Assembly (NCBI GenBank): GCA_036652335.1 | Contig: JAVVWB010000007.1 | Coordinates: 1 to 64,000 of the forward strand | Direction of reading: 5' to 3' | DNA from: JAVVWB01 sp036652335 | Lineage (GTDB): Bacteria > Synergistota > Synergistia > Synergistales > Synergistaceae | Length of the DNA: 64,000 nucleotides | Part shown: one piece after another, positions 34,444 to 43,691 of the stretch | Numbering within the stretch: position 1 is the first letter of the stretch | Layout: each line of letters starts with the position of its first letter | Made by a program: the position numbers and the translations under genes | Notes under the pieces: generated by a model | What the model saw: the letters and a program-made list of their open reading frames with translations, nothing else | What the model was told of the DNA's origin: nothing | The model's database searches: none

Positions 34444-35628
34444 TTACTTTAGATAGTTCTCTACCAAAGATACCCAAACTCCTGAGCCTGTAGATAAGAC
34501 ATCTTCATCAACATCAAAGTATGGATTGTGATGAGGATTTATCGTAGCTGGCTTTTGGGGATTTGCTGATGAGAGGAAGAAATATGCTCCAGGCTTTTCC
34601 ATAAGGAAATATGCAAAATCCTCTCCTCCCATACTGGGTGTTGGACGTTTTCTAATTACACGATCCTCACCTACGACTTGGGCGGCAGAGTCTGCTACAA
34701 GTTTCGCCATTTCAGGGTCATTAACAAGAGGTGCAGCACCCCATACCATCTCTGTTTTGCACTCACCACCATAGGCTTTTGCGATTGATTCTGATATTTC
34801 TGCAATGCGTTTTGCAAGGTATTGACGTAATTCTTCTTCAAGTGCCCTAGTTGTTCCCTCTATACGTACTTCGTTCGGGATAACATTATAGGCAAAACCT
34901 GCATTGATTTTACCAACTGTAATAACAGCCGGACGTGTCGAAGCGACCTCTCTTGAAACTATTGCCTCTAGTGCAAGAACAATATTTGCTGCAATTACTA
35001 CAGGGTCTACACCTTTTTCAGGCGTTGAACCATGGCAACCAACACCCTTTACATCCAATATAAACTTATCATAAGATGCCATTGCAGGACCTTGCACAGA
35101 AACCAAAGTGCCAGATGGTATTGTAGCATCAAGGACAGAACCAATGTGCATTCCAAATACTGCGTCAACTTCAGGATTACTTAAAGCACCATCTGCAAGC
35201 ATCAATCTTGAACCATTTGCAAGCTCTTCACCTGTCTGAAAAAGAAGCTTTACTGTACCTTTGATATCTGCTTTGTTTTCTGACAAAATTTTAGCCGCAC
35301 CAAGAAGCATTGCCATGTGAGTATCATGCCCACAGGCGTGCATCGTTCCATCATGTTTTGAAGCATAAGGAAGTCCTGTGGCTTCTTTAATTGGTAGAGC
35401 GTCCATGTCAGAACGAAGAGCTATTACTTTTCCCGGCTTTCCGCCTTCAATAAGAGCTACTATTGAAGAATCTTTTGTACCCTTTTTATAGGATATTCCT
35501 AATTTATCAAGTTCTTCACATACAAAAGCCTGTGTCTCTGGAAGATCATTGCCCTCTTCCGCGATTTGGTGTAATGCACGTCTAAGAGCTACAACGTATT
35601 GCTGAATTTTGGTATGGTTTTTCCACAT
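34444..35628 (-). CDS. M20-family amidohydrolase, paralogue 1
   Basis: A 394-residue zinc (or Mn/Co) amidohydrolase of the IAA-amino-acid/hippurate hydrolase group. Metal ligands are visible: HACGHDTH, GEELANG, a central HGSTPEKG in the dimerisation domain, GGEDFAYF and a late PHHNPYFDVDE. No signal peptide, so cytoplasmic. These enzymes cleave N-acyl or small peptide bonds to free amino acids. ATG 35628 is chosen because AAGGGGG lies nine bases ahead; an in-frame TTG three codons earlier touches that site. The neighbouring paralogue is very similar over the central domain. The real substrate is unknown. Confidence 0.86.
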   Translation of the reverse strand: MWKNHTKIQQYVVALRRALHQIAEEGNDLPETQAFVCEELDKLGISYKKGTKDSSIVALIEGGKPGKVIALRSDMDALPIKEATGLPYASKHDGTMHACGHDTHMAMLLGAAKILSENKADIKGTVKLLFQTGEELANGSRLMLADGALSNPEVDAVFGMHIGSVLDATIPSGTLVSVQGPAMASYDKFILDVKGVGCHGSTPEKGVDPVVIAANIVLALEAIVSREVASTRPAVITVGKINAGFAYNVIPNEVRIEGTTRALEEELRQYLAKRIAEISESIAKAYGGECKTEMVWGAAPLVNDPEMAKLVADSAAQVVGEDRVIRKRPTPSMGGEDFAYFLMEKPGAYFFLSSANPQKPATINPHHNPYFDVDEDVLSTGSGVWVSLVENYLK

Positions 35629-35665
35629 ATCGCGCAACCCCCTTGATATTTTATATTTACTAATA

Positions 35666-35701
35666 AAAAAGTGAGTCCGTTTATTATCGGACTCACTTTT
35701 T
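35666..35701 (-). terminator. Terminator between the two M20 genes
   Basis: A 14-bp perfect stem (35666-35679 with 35688-35701), T-run on the minus strand. It ends the transcript of paralogue 2, so the two hydrolases can be expressed separately. Confidence 0.9.
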
Positions 35702-35742
35702 GTCTAACTTATTTATAAACTTGGAATCCGATTTTTATACCC

Positions 35743-36930
35743 TTACTTATTGAGGTAGTTTTCGACAAGTGCGACGAAAACTCCAGAACCAGAAGTAAGA
35801 ACTTCTTCATCTACTGTGAATTTAGGATTATGGTGTGGTGCCTGTGATCCAGGTACCTTCGGATTTGCTGATGATAAGAAGAAGTATGCACCAGGTTTTT
35901 CCATGAGGAAGTATGCAAAATCTTCACCTGCCATATTTGGTGCAGGGCGTTTTCTCATAACTTTTTCTTCTCCGACAACCTGAGCAGCAGAATCTGCTAC
36001 TAGTTTTGCCATTTCAGGATCATTTACAACAGGTGCAGCGCCCCATACCATTTCGAATTTGCATTCTCCACCGTATGCTTTTGCGACACTCTGTGAAATT
36101 TCGCCGATACGTTTTGCAAGATATTGACGAACTTCTTCTTCAAGTGATCTTGTTGTACCTTCGATGTGAACTTCATTAGGAATTACATTATACGCAAAAC
36201 CTGCGTTGATTTTACCAATTGTGATAACTGCTGGACGTGTTGATGCTACTTCTCTTGCAATAACTGCTTCAAGAGCAAGAATGATATTTGATGCAATTAC
36301 TACAGGGTCTACACCTTTTTCAGGCGTTGAACCATGACAACCAACACCCTTTACATCCAATATAAACTTATCATAAGATGCCATTGCAGGGCCCTGTACA
36401 GCTATAACTGTACCAGCTGGAATGTTTGGATCAAGAATTGAACCTATGTGCATTCCAAATACTGCATCAACTTCAGGATTACTTAAAGCACCATCTGCAA
36501 GCATCAATCTTGAACCATTTGCAAGCTCTTCACCTGTCTGGAAAAGGAGCTTTACTGTGCCTTTGATATCTGCTTTGTTTTCTGACAAAATTTTAGCTGC
36601 TCCAAGAAGCATTGCCATATGGTTATCATGTCCACAAGCGTGCATTTTACCTTCATGTTTTGATGCGAAAGGAAGTCCTGTGTCTTCTGTTACAGGTAAA
36701 GCATCCATGTCTGAGCGGAGTGCTATTACCTTTCCTGGTTTTCCACCTTCAATAAGAGCTACTATTGAAGAGTCTTTTGTACCTTTTTTATAAGGGATTC
36801 CTAATTTATCAAGTTCTGCACATACAAAAGCCTGTGTCTGGGGAAGATCATTACCATCTTCCGGGATCTGATGCAAAGCGCGTCTTAAACCTACTACATA
36901 ATCTTTAAGATCCTTATACTTTTCCCACAT
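35743..36930 (-). CDS. M20-family amidohydrolase, paralogue 2
   Basis: A 395-residue protein nearly the same as paralogue 1, with HACGHDNH (about 96-103), GEELANG, HGSTPEKG, AGEDFAYF and a late HHNP. Differences gather at the N-terminus, around the metal loops (HDNH versus HDTH; AGED versus GGED) and at the C-terminus. The central DNA carries long nearly identical tracts, including synonymous positions. AGAGG precedes ATG 36930. It is closest to the two membrane genes upstream and probably cotranscribed with them, suggesting import of its substrate by that pair. Confidence 0.86.
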   Translation of the reverse strand: MWEKYKDLKDYVVGLRRALHQIPEDGNDLPQTQAFVCAELDKLGIPYKKGTKDSSIVALIEGGKPGKVIALRSDMDALPVTEDTGLPFASKHEGKMHACGHDNHMAMLLGAAKILSENKADIKGTVKLLFQTGEELANGSRLMLADGALSNPEVDAVFGMHIGSILDPNIPAGTVIAVQGPAMASYDKFILDVKGVGCHGSTPEKGVDPVVIASNIILALEAVIAREVASTRPAVITIGKINAGFAYNVIPNEVHIEGTTRSLEEEVRQYLAKRIGEISQSVAKAYGGECKFEMVWGAAPVVNDPEMAKLVADSAAQVVGEEKVMRKRPAPNMAGEDFAYFLMEKPGAYFFLSSANPKVPGSQAPHHNPKFTVDEEVLTSGSGVFVALVENYLNK

Positions 36931-37027
36931 AACACTTACCTCTTTCCTTTTCTATTTTCGTAATTACTATTGATTTCTAATTTAAAGGATAAGCTCTAGA
37001 TGAACTTATCCTATTTGTGTTTTTCTA

Positions 37028-37690
37028 TTATGCTTTATGTTCCTGTACGTAGAAGAAACGTCCGACTGCTATTGATCCGAATACTGATAGCGGGATAAGA
37101 ATGTATGCCGGAACTTTGAAGAAAGATGCTATTAAAAGAGGAATACCTAGAGCAAAAACTGCAACCTTAGGATATTTAACTGCGAAGTTTCCAAATGTTC
37201 CACCAAAAATAGCCGCTGCTGAGTATTTAACAAATGCTGATGCGATTACAGGTGGCAATATAGCTACAATCTGTGCTCCTACTATAGCTGCAAGAAGGAC
37301 AAAGAACAGGTTTGTTACGATAGAACCACAAATACCTAGTGTTCCTACGATTTCAGCCTGAAGTGTTCCTGATTCAGTATTTGTTGCTTCAAGTGCGATA
37401 GCGGCACAAGGTACACGCATATTTCCGATGTTTCCTGAAAGGAATGAAAGATATGTTCCTGACAGACCTAGAACTGAGTAATATGAAAGAGGTTCTACAA
37501 AGTAGAAAGCTCCAAATGATGCTGCGACCAATGCCCAAGCTTCAAGCACTACAGAGAGTTTCGGCCAGCAATTATATGTTGAGCAAAGCCAAAGTACAGG
37601 TAAGAAAGCCGTTGCTGCTGCAAGTAAGTTAGTTGGAGCTCCAATTCTTATACACTTTTTATTCCATTCTTCATGTAAGTTGTTATTCAT
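37028..37690 (-). CDS. Polytopic membrane protein paired with the DUF5058 protein
   Basis: A 220-residue protein with about six hydrophobic helices, a soluble N-terminus (HEEWNKKCIRIG) and a short C-terminus. I do not recognise a characterised family. Similar proteins next to DUF5058 genes are sometimes listed as mechanosensitive channels, which the sequence does not support. With the DUF5058 gene 32 bases upstream and amidohydrolases downstream, a two-subunit transporter is likely. ATG 37690 is chosen, seven bases after GGAG; an ATG two codons earlier is too close to it. Confidence 0.65.
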   Translation of the reverse strand: MNNNLHEEWNKKCIRIGAPTNLLAAATAFLPVLWLCSTYNCWPKLSVVLEAWALVAASFGAFYFVEPLSYYSVLGLSGTYLSFLSGNIGNMRVPCAAIALEATNTESGTLQAEIVGTLGICGSIVTNLFFVLLAAIVGAQIVAILPPVIASAFVKYSAAAIFGGTFGNFAVKYPKVAVFALGIPLLIASFFKVPAYILIPLSVFGSIAVGRFFYVQEHKA

Positions 37691-37722
37691 AGTCATTCTC
37701 CTTATCCAATATTCTAGTAATA

Positions 37723-38439
37723 TTAGAGTCCTGGTGCCATTACATCATAGATAACAGCAAAGGCCATACCAATAAGCATCGCTATACCAAGTGAATATTC
37801 GACAAGTTTCGGGCACTTAGGGACAACATATCTAACGATTAGAACCATTGAGATAGCACCCATGATACTAGCAAGTGCGTGACCCATACTTGCTCTTATT
37901 TGGGACTGGTTCAAATAACCGAAGATACCAAGTGATGCGGCTCCACTAAGAGCTGCAAGCCATTTTATGTCTCCACCGCTTGCTTTTTCTCTAAGTTTTT
38001 CAAGGCTTGGCGTAAAGAGCCCTGTAAAGACCAACCAACCAGCACCATTAAGGGCCATTGTGAACCATGAGACTGCAAGGACTGTAAGTGTATAACCTTC
38101 GCCACCAAGTGTAACACCTGATGCTGTAGCACCTATTGTAGCAGCGGTAAGTTCTGTTGCGGCAGCTCCGATGATTGAAAGTCTCTGCCATGCCATTGGT
38201 GAACCTATTGCTGACATAAGACCGACCATAACGATGAATACACCTATTGCAGGGCCTACTGCAGAAACAAGTCCAACTTTAAATGCTACTTTTGTTACTG
38301 ATTCTGGAATTCCTGCCTCTACTGCCGTTTTCTTTGCCATTCTTGTATAAAGCAAAGCCTGAATCAATGATACAACTACCGTAACACCACAAAGCAACCA
38401 TACTATAGGTAAGTTTGCTACTGCCAAAATTTCACTCAT
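37723..38439 (-). CDS. DUF5058-family membrane protein
   Basis: A 238-residue protein with six or seven hydrophobic helices and a cytoplasmic-looking RMAKKTAVEAGIPESVTKVAFKVG loop after helix 1. I recognise it as DUF5058, a family of unknown biochemical role often found by M20 hydrolases. AAGGAGG is seven bases ahead of ATG 38439. It is the first gene of a likely operon DUF5058 - membrane partner - M20. The upstream region holds repeated TTGTAC dyads that may bind the neighbouring regulators. Confidence 0.75.
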   Translation of the reverse strand: MSEILAVANLPIVWLLCGVTVVVSLIQALLYTRMAKKTAVEAGIPESVTKVAFKVGLVSAVGPAIGVFIVMVGLMSAIGSPMAWQRLSIIGAAATELTAATIGATASGVTLGGEGYTLTVLAVSWFTMALNGAGWLVFTGLFTPSLEKLREKASGGDIKWLAALSGAASLGIFGYLNQSQIRASMGHALASIMGAISMVLIVRYVVPKCPKLVEYSLGIAMLIGMAFAVIYDVMAPGL

Positions 38440-38522
38440 TACATGACCTCCTTAGAAATATGAGAAATATAAAAGCATTATTTACGCCTATTAGATGATA
38501 CCTCTATAGATAAACATTTGCA

Positions 38523-38645
38523 TTGTACTTTAAGTACGAAAATAAATTTATTTTTTATACTTAAAGTACATAAAACTCTGTCATTTTTCATTTGGCTTGT
38601 ACTGTAAGCCTATTTTTATTTATTTTTATTGTACATCGAATACAA
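38523..38645. promoter_or_regulatory. Cluster of TTGTAC dyads upstream of the DUF5058 gene
   Basis: Related dyads occur three times: TTGTACTTTAAGTAC (38523-38537) with its inverted copy ACTTAAAGTACA (38559-38570), GGCTTGTACTGTAAGCC (38594-38610) and TTGTACATCGAATACAA (38629-38645). All share TTGTAC followed by an A-rich partner. They fill the space between the DUF5058 gene and the PucR-type gene, the likely place for operators of the latter. Confidence 0.5.
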
Positions 38646-38647
38646 AA

Positions 38648-38686
38648 AAACGAAAGGGAAAGAAATTAAATCTTCTCCTTTCGTTT
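38648..38686 (-). terminator. Terminator after the PucR-type gene
   Basis: AAACGAAAGG (38648-38657) pairs with 38677-38686, with further interrupted pairing inside, and a T-run on the minus strand. Confidence 0.8.
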
Positions 38687-38709
38687 ATATTTATTTTTAA
38701 ATGTCTACA

Positions 38710-40332
38710 TTAGCGTGTGTTTCGTAATACCCAGTCAAGTTTATAAAGTTTCACCGCAATCATCAATTTGAGTCTATCTTCAGAGAGGGATGGGTCTATG
38801 GATAGAATTTCCCATAATTTTGCACTTCTATATTTTAACGTATTGTAATGTAAGTTCATAACACCAGCTGTTTGTTTAATATTCCAATTATTGTCTATTA
38901 TGTTAAAAAGAGTCGAGAGTAACATACCAGAAGCATCTTGTTTAAGCAATGAAGCGAACTGTGATTCGATGAAATCCTTAGCAACTTCACTATCACGAAC
39001 TGTGTGTAATAATTTATAAAGCCCCATATCACTCCACTTAGCCACGATATTTCCACCAGTATCTTTTCTTAAAAGTTCCAAACCTTCTCTCGCTTGTTCA
39101 TAGCTGTTATAACACGAAAAAATGTTATCCGATACTGCTCCGACTCCGACAGTTACCGTAAATTTTGTTTCTTCTGTTATTTTTTTCATCGCATTGTCTA
39201 TAACTTGCTGCAATTTAACCGAAATGTTTTTCCCATCCTGAGCTACAGACGCAGGGAGTATATATACAATTGAGTCACTCAGTTCAGTATAAGGATACTT
39301 AAATCCTCTTTCTATTGAACTCATAAAAAGTTTAACAATTGAATAAATCCTTGTTTTCATATATTCAAGTAGCGTTGCACCTTTGCCTTCTTCTATAGAT
39401 AAAGTAAGTCTTTTCTTATAATTATCTATATCAAAAACAACCACGACCTGTGCTCCACCCATATCCCAGCTAAATGTTCTAGCCCTATTCCAAACTTCTT
39501 TTTCCATTCTTATGTTGTTTGAGATTATGTCAAAAACGAATTCATTTCTGTACCTGGCTTCAACTTGACTCTGTGCATTACGTCGTTGTAGGTAGAGCAA
39601 CAGAGATCCCTTTGCTTGGTTTATTGGAATTTCTCTCCACTTATCTGTTAAATTTTTTTCCTGTGTATCAAAAATTAGGTAACCGATAACTCTACCTTCA
39701 GAAGAGATGTCTTCTGATGGGTACTTCGATAATAATATAGGCAAGGTGTCTGTTTCTGCATCTTTTGGAAGAGATGAAGTAGTATCACACAATATATGCT
39801 TTTCGTCAGTAGTAATGTCAACAAACATTAAGCTGTAATGCACAAATTCTTGTAAGGTCTGTAATATTTCATCTATAGTAGCAGCGCCAACATTTAAGTC
39901 AAAAAAAGTGTGTCTTACTTTTTCTGAATATTTCAGCAAACGAGCCTGATCTTGCAGTACAAGTGCCTGAACGGGATGAATTATGTCAGCAAAAGGGAAA
40001 TAGTTCGGAATGTGAATAATTGGAAAATCTTTTTCATCAGCCAAGTCTAATATAGATTGAGGAACGGTTTTTATATATCTGTCCGTTTTCAGCCCAAGAC
40101 AAGTAGCGTTTTTATCAATTAGAGCATTTAAAAGCTCAAGCAATTTCTCTTCCGTCTGAAAGGCATAAGCCAAGGTAATTACAAATTCCCCTCCTCTTAT
40201 CCATTTCCAAGAGTCAGGGGCTTCCATGAATGTGGTGGCTGTTATTTCTTTCCCCAGTCCACCTTGACCTGCAAGTACAACAAAGTCATTAAAGTTTTCA
40301 AGAACAAGTACATCCCTTACTGTTGTTGCCAC
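38710..40332 (-). CDS. PucR-type transcriptional regulator, paralogue 1
   Basis: A 540-residue regulator with an N-terminal PucR sensor domain (about 1-125, including GGEFVITLAYAF and IIHIPNYFPFADIIHPV), a central region of GGDEF-like fold as in the CdaR group (about 270-420; VVVFDIDNYK), and the C-terminal PucR helix-turn-helix (NNWNIKQTAGVMNLHYNTLKYRSAKL). PucR proteins often control purine, amino-acid or peptide use. The start is GTG 40332, some nine bases after GGAGATG. Its neighbours, the DUF5058 and M20 genes, are the probable targets. Confidence 0.85.
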   Translation of the reverse strand: MATTVRDVLVLENFNDFVVLAGQGGLGKEITATTFMEAPDSWKWIRGGEFVITLAYAFQTEEKLLELLNALIDKNATCLGLKTDRYIKTVPQSILDLADEKDFPIIHIPNYFPFADIIHPVQALVLQDQARLLKYSEKVRHTFFDLNVGAATIDEILQTLQEFVHYSLMFVDITTDEKHILCDTTSSLPKDAETDTLPILLSKYPSEDISSEGRVIGYLIFDTQEKNLTDKWREIPINQAKGSLLLYLQRRNAQSQVEARYRNEFVFDIISNNIRMEKEVWNRARTFSWDMGGAQVVVVFDIDNYKKRLTLSIEEGKGATLLEYMKTRIYSIVKLFMSSIERGFKYPYTELSDSIVYILPASVAQDGKNISVKLQQVIDNAMKKITEETKFTVTVGVGAVSDNIFSCYNSYEQAREGLELLRKDTGGNIVAKWSDMGLYKLLHTVRDSEVAKDFIESQFASLLKQDASGMLLSTLFNIIDNNWNIKQTAGVMNLHYNTLKYRSAKLWEILSIDPSLSEDRLKLMIAVKLYKLDWVLRNTR

Positions 40333-40361
40333 AAGAAATCATCTCCAGATTAAAGCGCAGT

Positions 40362-41981
40362 TTACGGCATAAAATCAAAGTCAAGCAACGGATACATTCT
40401 ATAAAGTTCTACAGCTAGTATTATTTTTAGTCTTTCTCTACTATTACCTGGATCAATAAGAAGTGTTTCACAAATCTTATTATATCTGTATTGCATTGTA
40501 TTATAATGCACCCCCATGCTATCAGATGTTTTCCTTAGATTCCAGTTATTTTCTATTAAGGAAGTTAAGGTTTGATATAGAGTTGAATCCCCATTTTCAT
40601 TCATAAGAGAACCAATTGTCTCTTTTATAAAGTCTTGCGTATCAGCATTGTTTTTCAAAGAACAGAGTAATTTATAGAGGCCCATATCGCTCCAGCGAGC
40701 AACAACATCTCCACCTGTATCACGTCTTAGAAGTTCAAGCCCCTGTTTCGCTTGATTATAACTATCATAGCAATTAAAAATATTTGCAGATACATTCCCT
40801 ATTCCAACCGTTACACTAAATCCTGTTTTATCCTTACACTCTGTCATAATTTTAGAAATGGCAGTGTTTAAGTCTTTAAAAGGTTTCGTGGCTTCTTGTG
40901 CGAATTCGGCAGGCAATATATAAACAACTGAATCACTGAGTAATGTAGATGGGAAAGAAGATGTACCTAATGATTTCATGTGATGCTTAACTGTTGAATA
41001 GATAGTGAGCTTTACAGATTCAAGACGAGTATTTCCCTTACCTTCTTCTATAGAAGAGGTAAGTTGACTTTTGTAATTATCAATATCAAATACTACTACA
41101 ATTTGAGGTCCATTTAAATCCCATTTAAAAATTCTCGCTCTACTCCAAACTTCTTTTTCCATACGTATATTATGAGATAACAAGTCTTGTACAAATTCAT
41201 TTCTATATCGTTTTTCAACTTCAAGTCTTGAATTGCTTTTTTGAATATATAGAAGCAAAGAATTTTTCACCTGCTCTACTGCAAAGTCAAGATACTTTTT
41301 AGCAGTAACATTTTCTCCATAATCAAAAACAATATAGCCAACCACTACACAATCTGTAGAAACAACTTCCGTCTCAAATTCTGTCAAAATATCCTTTACG
41401 CTTGATTTGTTTATTTTTTCCACAAAAACAGAATTATTATCATTTGAAAAATATCGTATCTCTTTTGCGACATCAACAAATGAAATATCTCTTTTAACTA
41501 CAGAAGAAAGTAATTTTAAAATGTCTATTATTTGAGTATCAGAGAAATTCAAAGCAAAAAACTTAGACTTTAGCTCTTCTGCATAGCTCCAAAAATGTGA
41601 ATTTTCTCTTAAAATAAAAAGGTTTAACTTAGAAGCAACCTCTTCGCCAGAGAGAGAACATGAAAGAGTTATAATCTTATTTTTATTTTCATCAGCGAGG
41701 TCAAAAAACCATGATGGGAAATCTTTTTTATTATTTTTCAACACACAAATTGAAGATATTTCAAGAGATAAAATAAATTGTAAAAAATTCTCAAACTCAT
41801 TCATCGATACACACAAAGTGTCTAGAATAAGAAGATTATCTTTTTCTAAATTAGGTAGAGAGGTAAATTCCTTTATATAAACAACAGCAGAGACCTTTTT
41901 CATCAACAACGATGAATCTGCAACAACATCAGTATTAGCAAACAAATCATTCTTTAATATATCGTTTACTATAATCGGCAA
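40362..41981 (-). CDS. PucR-type transcriptional regulator, paralogue 2
   Basis: A 539-residue protein, colinear with paralogue 1. The C-terminal helix-turn-helix is well kept (NNWNLRKTSDSMGVHYNTMQYRYNKI) and so is the central region (VVVFDIDNYKSQL), but the N-terminal sensor has diverged strongly. The two probably sense different ligands and may act together. TTG 41981 is chosen, eight bases after GAGGAGG; this also gives the same length as the paralogue. It is 29 bases upstream of paralogue 1, in one transcript. Confidence 0.83.
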   Translation of the reverse strand: MPIIVNDILKNDLFANTDVVADSSLLMKKVSAVVYIKEFTSLPNLEKDNLLILDTLCVSMNEFENFLQFILSLEISSICVLKNNKKDFPSWFFDLADENKNKIITLSCSLSGEEVASKLNLFILRENSHFWSYAEELKSKFFALNFSDTQIIDILKLLSSVVKRDISFVDVAKEIRYFSNDNNSVFVEKINKSSVKDILTEFETEVVSTDCVVVGYIVFDYGENVTAKKYLDFAVEQVKNSLLLYIQKSNSRLEVEKRYRNEFVQDLLSHNIRMEKEVWSRARIFKWDLNGPQIVVVFDIDNYKSQLTSSIEEGKGNTRLESVKLTIYSTVKHHMKSLGTSSFPSTLLSDSVVYILPAEFAQEATKPFKDLNTAISKIMTECKDKTGFSVTVGIGNVSANIFNCYDSYNQAKQGLELLRRDTGGDVVARWSDMGLYKLLCSLKNNADTQDFIKETIGSLMNENGDSTLYQTLTSLIENNWNLRKTSDSMGVHYNTMQYRYNKICETLLIDPGNSRERLKIILAVELYRMYPLLDFDFMP

Positions 41982-42062
41982 AGAAAAAACCTCCTCAAAG
42001 GGGTAAAAGTATAAATACACGTTACTAACTATATTATATATGCAAAACTGAAAAATGAGGAC

Positions 42063-42092
42063 AAAAAAAATCGAGACGTTATACGTCTCGAT
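42063..42092 (-). terminator. Terminator after the first AGCS symporter gene
   Basis: ATCGAGACG (42070-42078) pairs perfectly with 42084-42092, and the minus strand continues in T8. Confidence 0.92.
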
Positions 42093-42112
42093 AAATTATA
42101 AATATACAAATA

Positions 42113-43492
42113 TTATCTCTTTAACTTTCCAGTTTGTATTTTTAAATCAAAATCTTTGACAAGTCTTAATAGTTCCTTACTCAACAGCAACAAACCTATA
42201 AGGTTCGGTATAGCCATTAGTCCATTTAAGGTGTCAGACAAATTCCATAAATCAGCAAGATATGCAGAACCTCCCCAGCCCCCCAAGAAAATAAGCAGAC
42301 ACCAAAGGATTTTAAAAGCATTTATTAGTTTTGGTCCATTACAAAGATAGACAAGCGCTGTCTCAGCATACCAATACCATCCAAGAATGGTCGAAAGTGC
42401 AAAAAGTGACAACGCCAACGAAAGAATTATTGATCCGACTGAGCCCAATGTAGAACTAAAAGCAACTAAAGTAAGTTGAGCGCCTGTCAACTCTGGACGT
42501 GAAGTAAGAACACCTGTCACCAATATTGAAAGTGCTGTAAGCGTACAAATAACGATAGTGTCAGCAAAAACTTCAAAAATTCCGTAAAGTCCCTGGCGAA
42601 CAGGATGATCTACTTTAGCGGCTGAATGAACCATAGGAGCAGAGCCAAGTCCGGCTTCATTTGAGAATACCCCCCTTGAAATTCCTCTAGTAACAGCTGT
42701 TTTAACAGCCCAACCAGCTAAAGCACCTGGCAATGCTCGTGGGTCGCCAAAAGCACCTGTTATCGCAACAGAAATAGCAGTAGGTATCATATCTAAATGA
42801 GAAAAAACAACCCAACAAGAACCAACAATATAGAAAATTGCCATAAATGGAACAAGATAGACAGTTACAGTAGCTATTCTGTTAAGCCCACCCATAATTA
42901 CAAGAAGAACTAATACAGAAAGCACAATGGCCGTATATATATGAGGGATACCAAGTGCCATAGCAAAACCCTCTGTAGTTGAGTTTGCTTGAACCATATT
43001 TCCAATACCAAAAGAGGCTAAAAAGGTGAAAATTGCAAATATAATAGCAAGCCATTTCATACCCAAGCCTTTTTCAAGGATATACATCGTTCCGCCTCTG
43101 TGAAGTCCGTCCTCGTCCTGCTCTCTATATCTAACAGCCAAGGTAACCTCACAGAATTTCGTAGTCATACCGAAAAATGCTGAAATAAGCATCCAAACAA
43201 GAGCACCAGGTCCACCAAGATGTAGTGCAGTCGCAACACCAGCTATATTACCTGTACCAACTGTTGCTGCAAGAGCCGTTGCCATGGCAGCAAAAGAAGA
43301 GATCGAGCCTTTTTCGGAACTTTTTTCAGTTATACGAAAAAAAACTTCTTTTATCATTAAGCCAAAATATCTTATCTGTGGAAATCTGAGTATAAATGTA
43401 AACCAAATTCCTGTACCCACCAAAAGGGTAAGCATCCAAGGTCCCCATACAAATCCATTAACGATATTGTTTATGTTCCAAAAAAAATCCAT
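42113..43492 (-). CDS. Sodium:alanine/glycine symporter (AGCS family), copy 1
   Basis: A 459-residue membrane protein of about 11 helices. It has the AGCS signature region GTGNIAGVATALHLGGPGALVWMLISAFFGM and the GISRGVFSNEAGLGSAPMVHSAA segment. It imports small neutral amino acids with Na+. ATG 43492 follows AGAGG by eight bases. Of the three AGCS proteins here this one is the most different. It lies beside the PucR genes but has its own terminator. Confidence 0.92.
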   Translation of the reverse strand: MDFFWNINNIVNGFVWGPWMLTLLVGTGIWFTFILRFPQIRYFGLMIKEVFFRITEKSSEKGSISSFAAMATALAATVGTGNIAGVATALHLGGPGALVWMLISAFFGMTTKFCEVTLAVRYREQDEDGLHRGGTMYILEKGLGMKWLAIIFAIFTFLASFGIGNMVQANSTTEGFAMALGIPHIYTAIVLSVLVLLVIMGGLNRIATVTVYLVPFMAIFYIVGSCWVVFSHLDMIPTAISVAITGAFGDPRALPGALAGWAVKTAVTRGISRGVFSNEAGLGSAPMVHSAAKVDHPVRQGLYGIFEVFADTIVICTLTALSILVTGVLTSRPELTGAQLTLVAFSSTLGSVGSIILSLALSLFALSTILGWYWYAETALVYLCNGPKLINAFKILWCLLIFLGGWGGSAYLADLWNLSDTLNGLMAIPNLIGLLLLSKELLRLVKDFDLKIQTGKLKR

Positions 43493-43602
43493 CAAAGTCA
43501 CCTCTCAAAAATTCTCTACTTCAATCTTGTTATTTTACCATAAGAACTTTTGTTTTTACAGAGAATATATAAAAAAGCTCTCTACTTCTTTTGATAAAAA
43601 AG

Positions 43603-43641
43603 AAAAATTAGACAATACTTAAATAAATATGTATTGTCTAA
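43603..43641 (-). terminator. Terminator after the LysR-type gene
   Basis: TTAGACAATAC (43608-43618) pairs perfectly with 43631-43641; T5 follows on the minus strand. Confidence 0.88.
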
Positions 43642-43691
43642 CAAAATATCATTTCTCTGAAAATATCATTTATAAAAATAGGTAAAAACTA

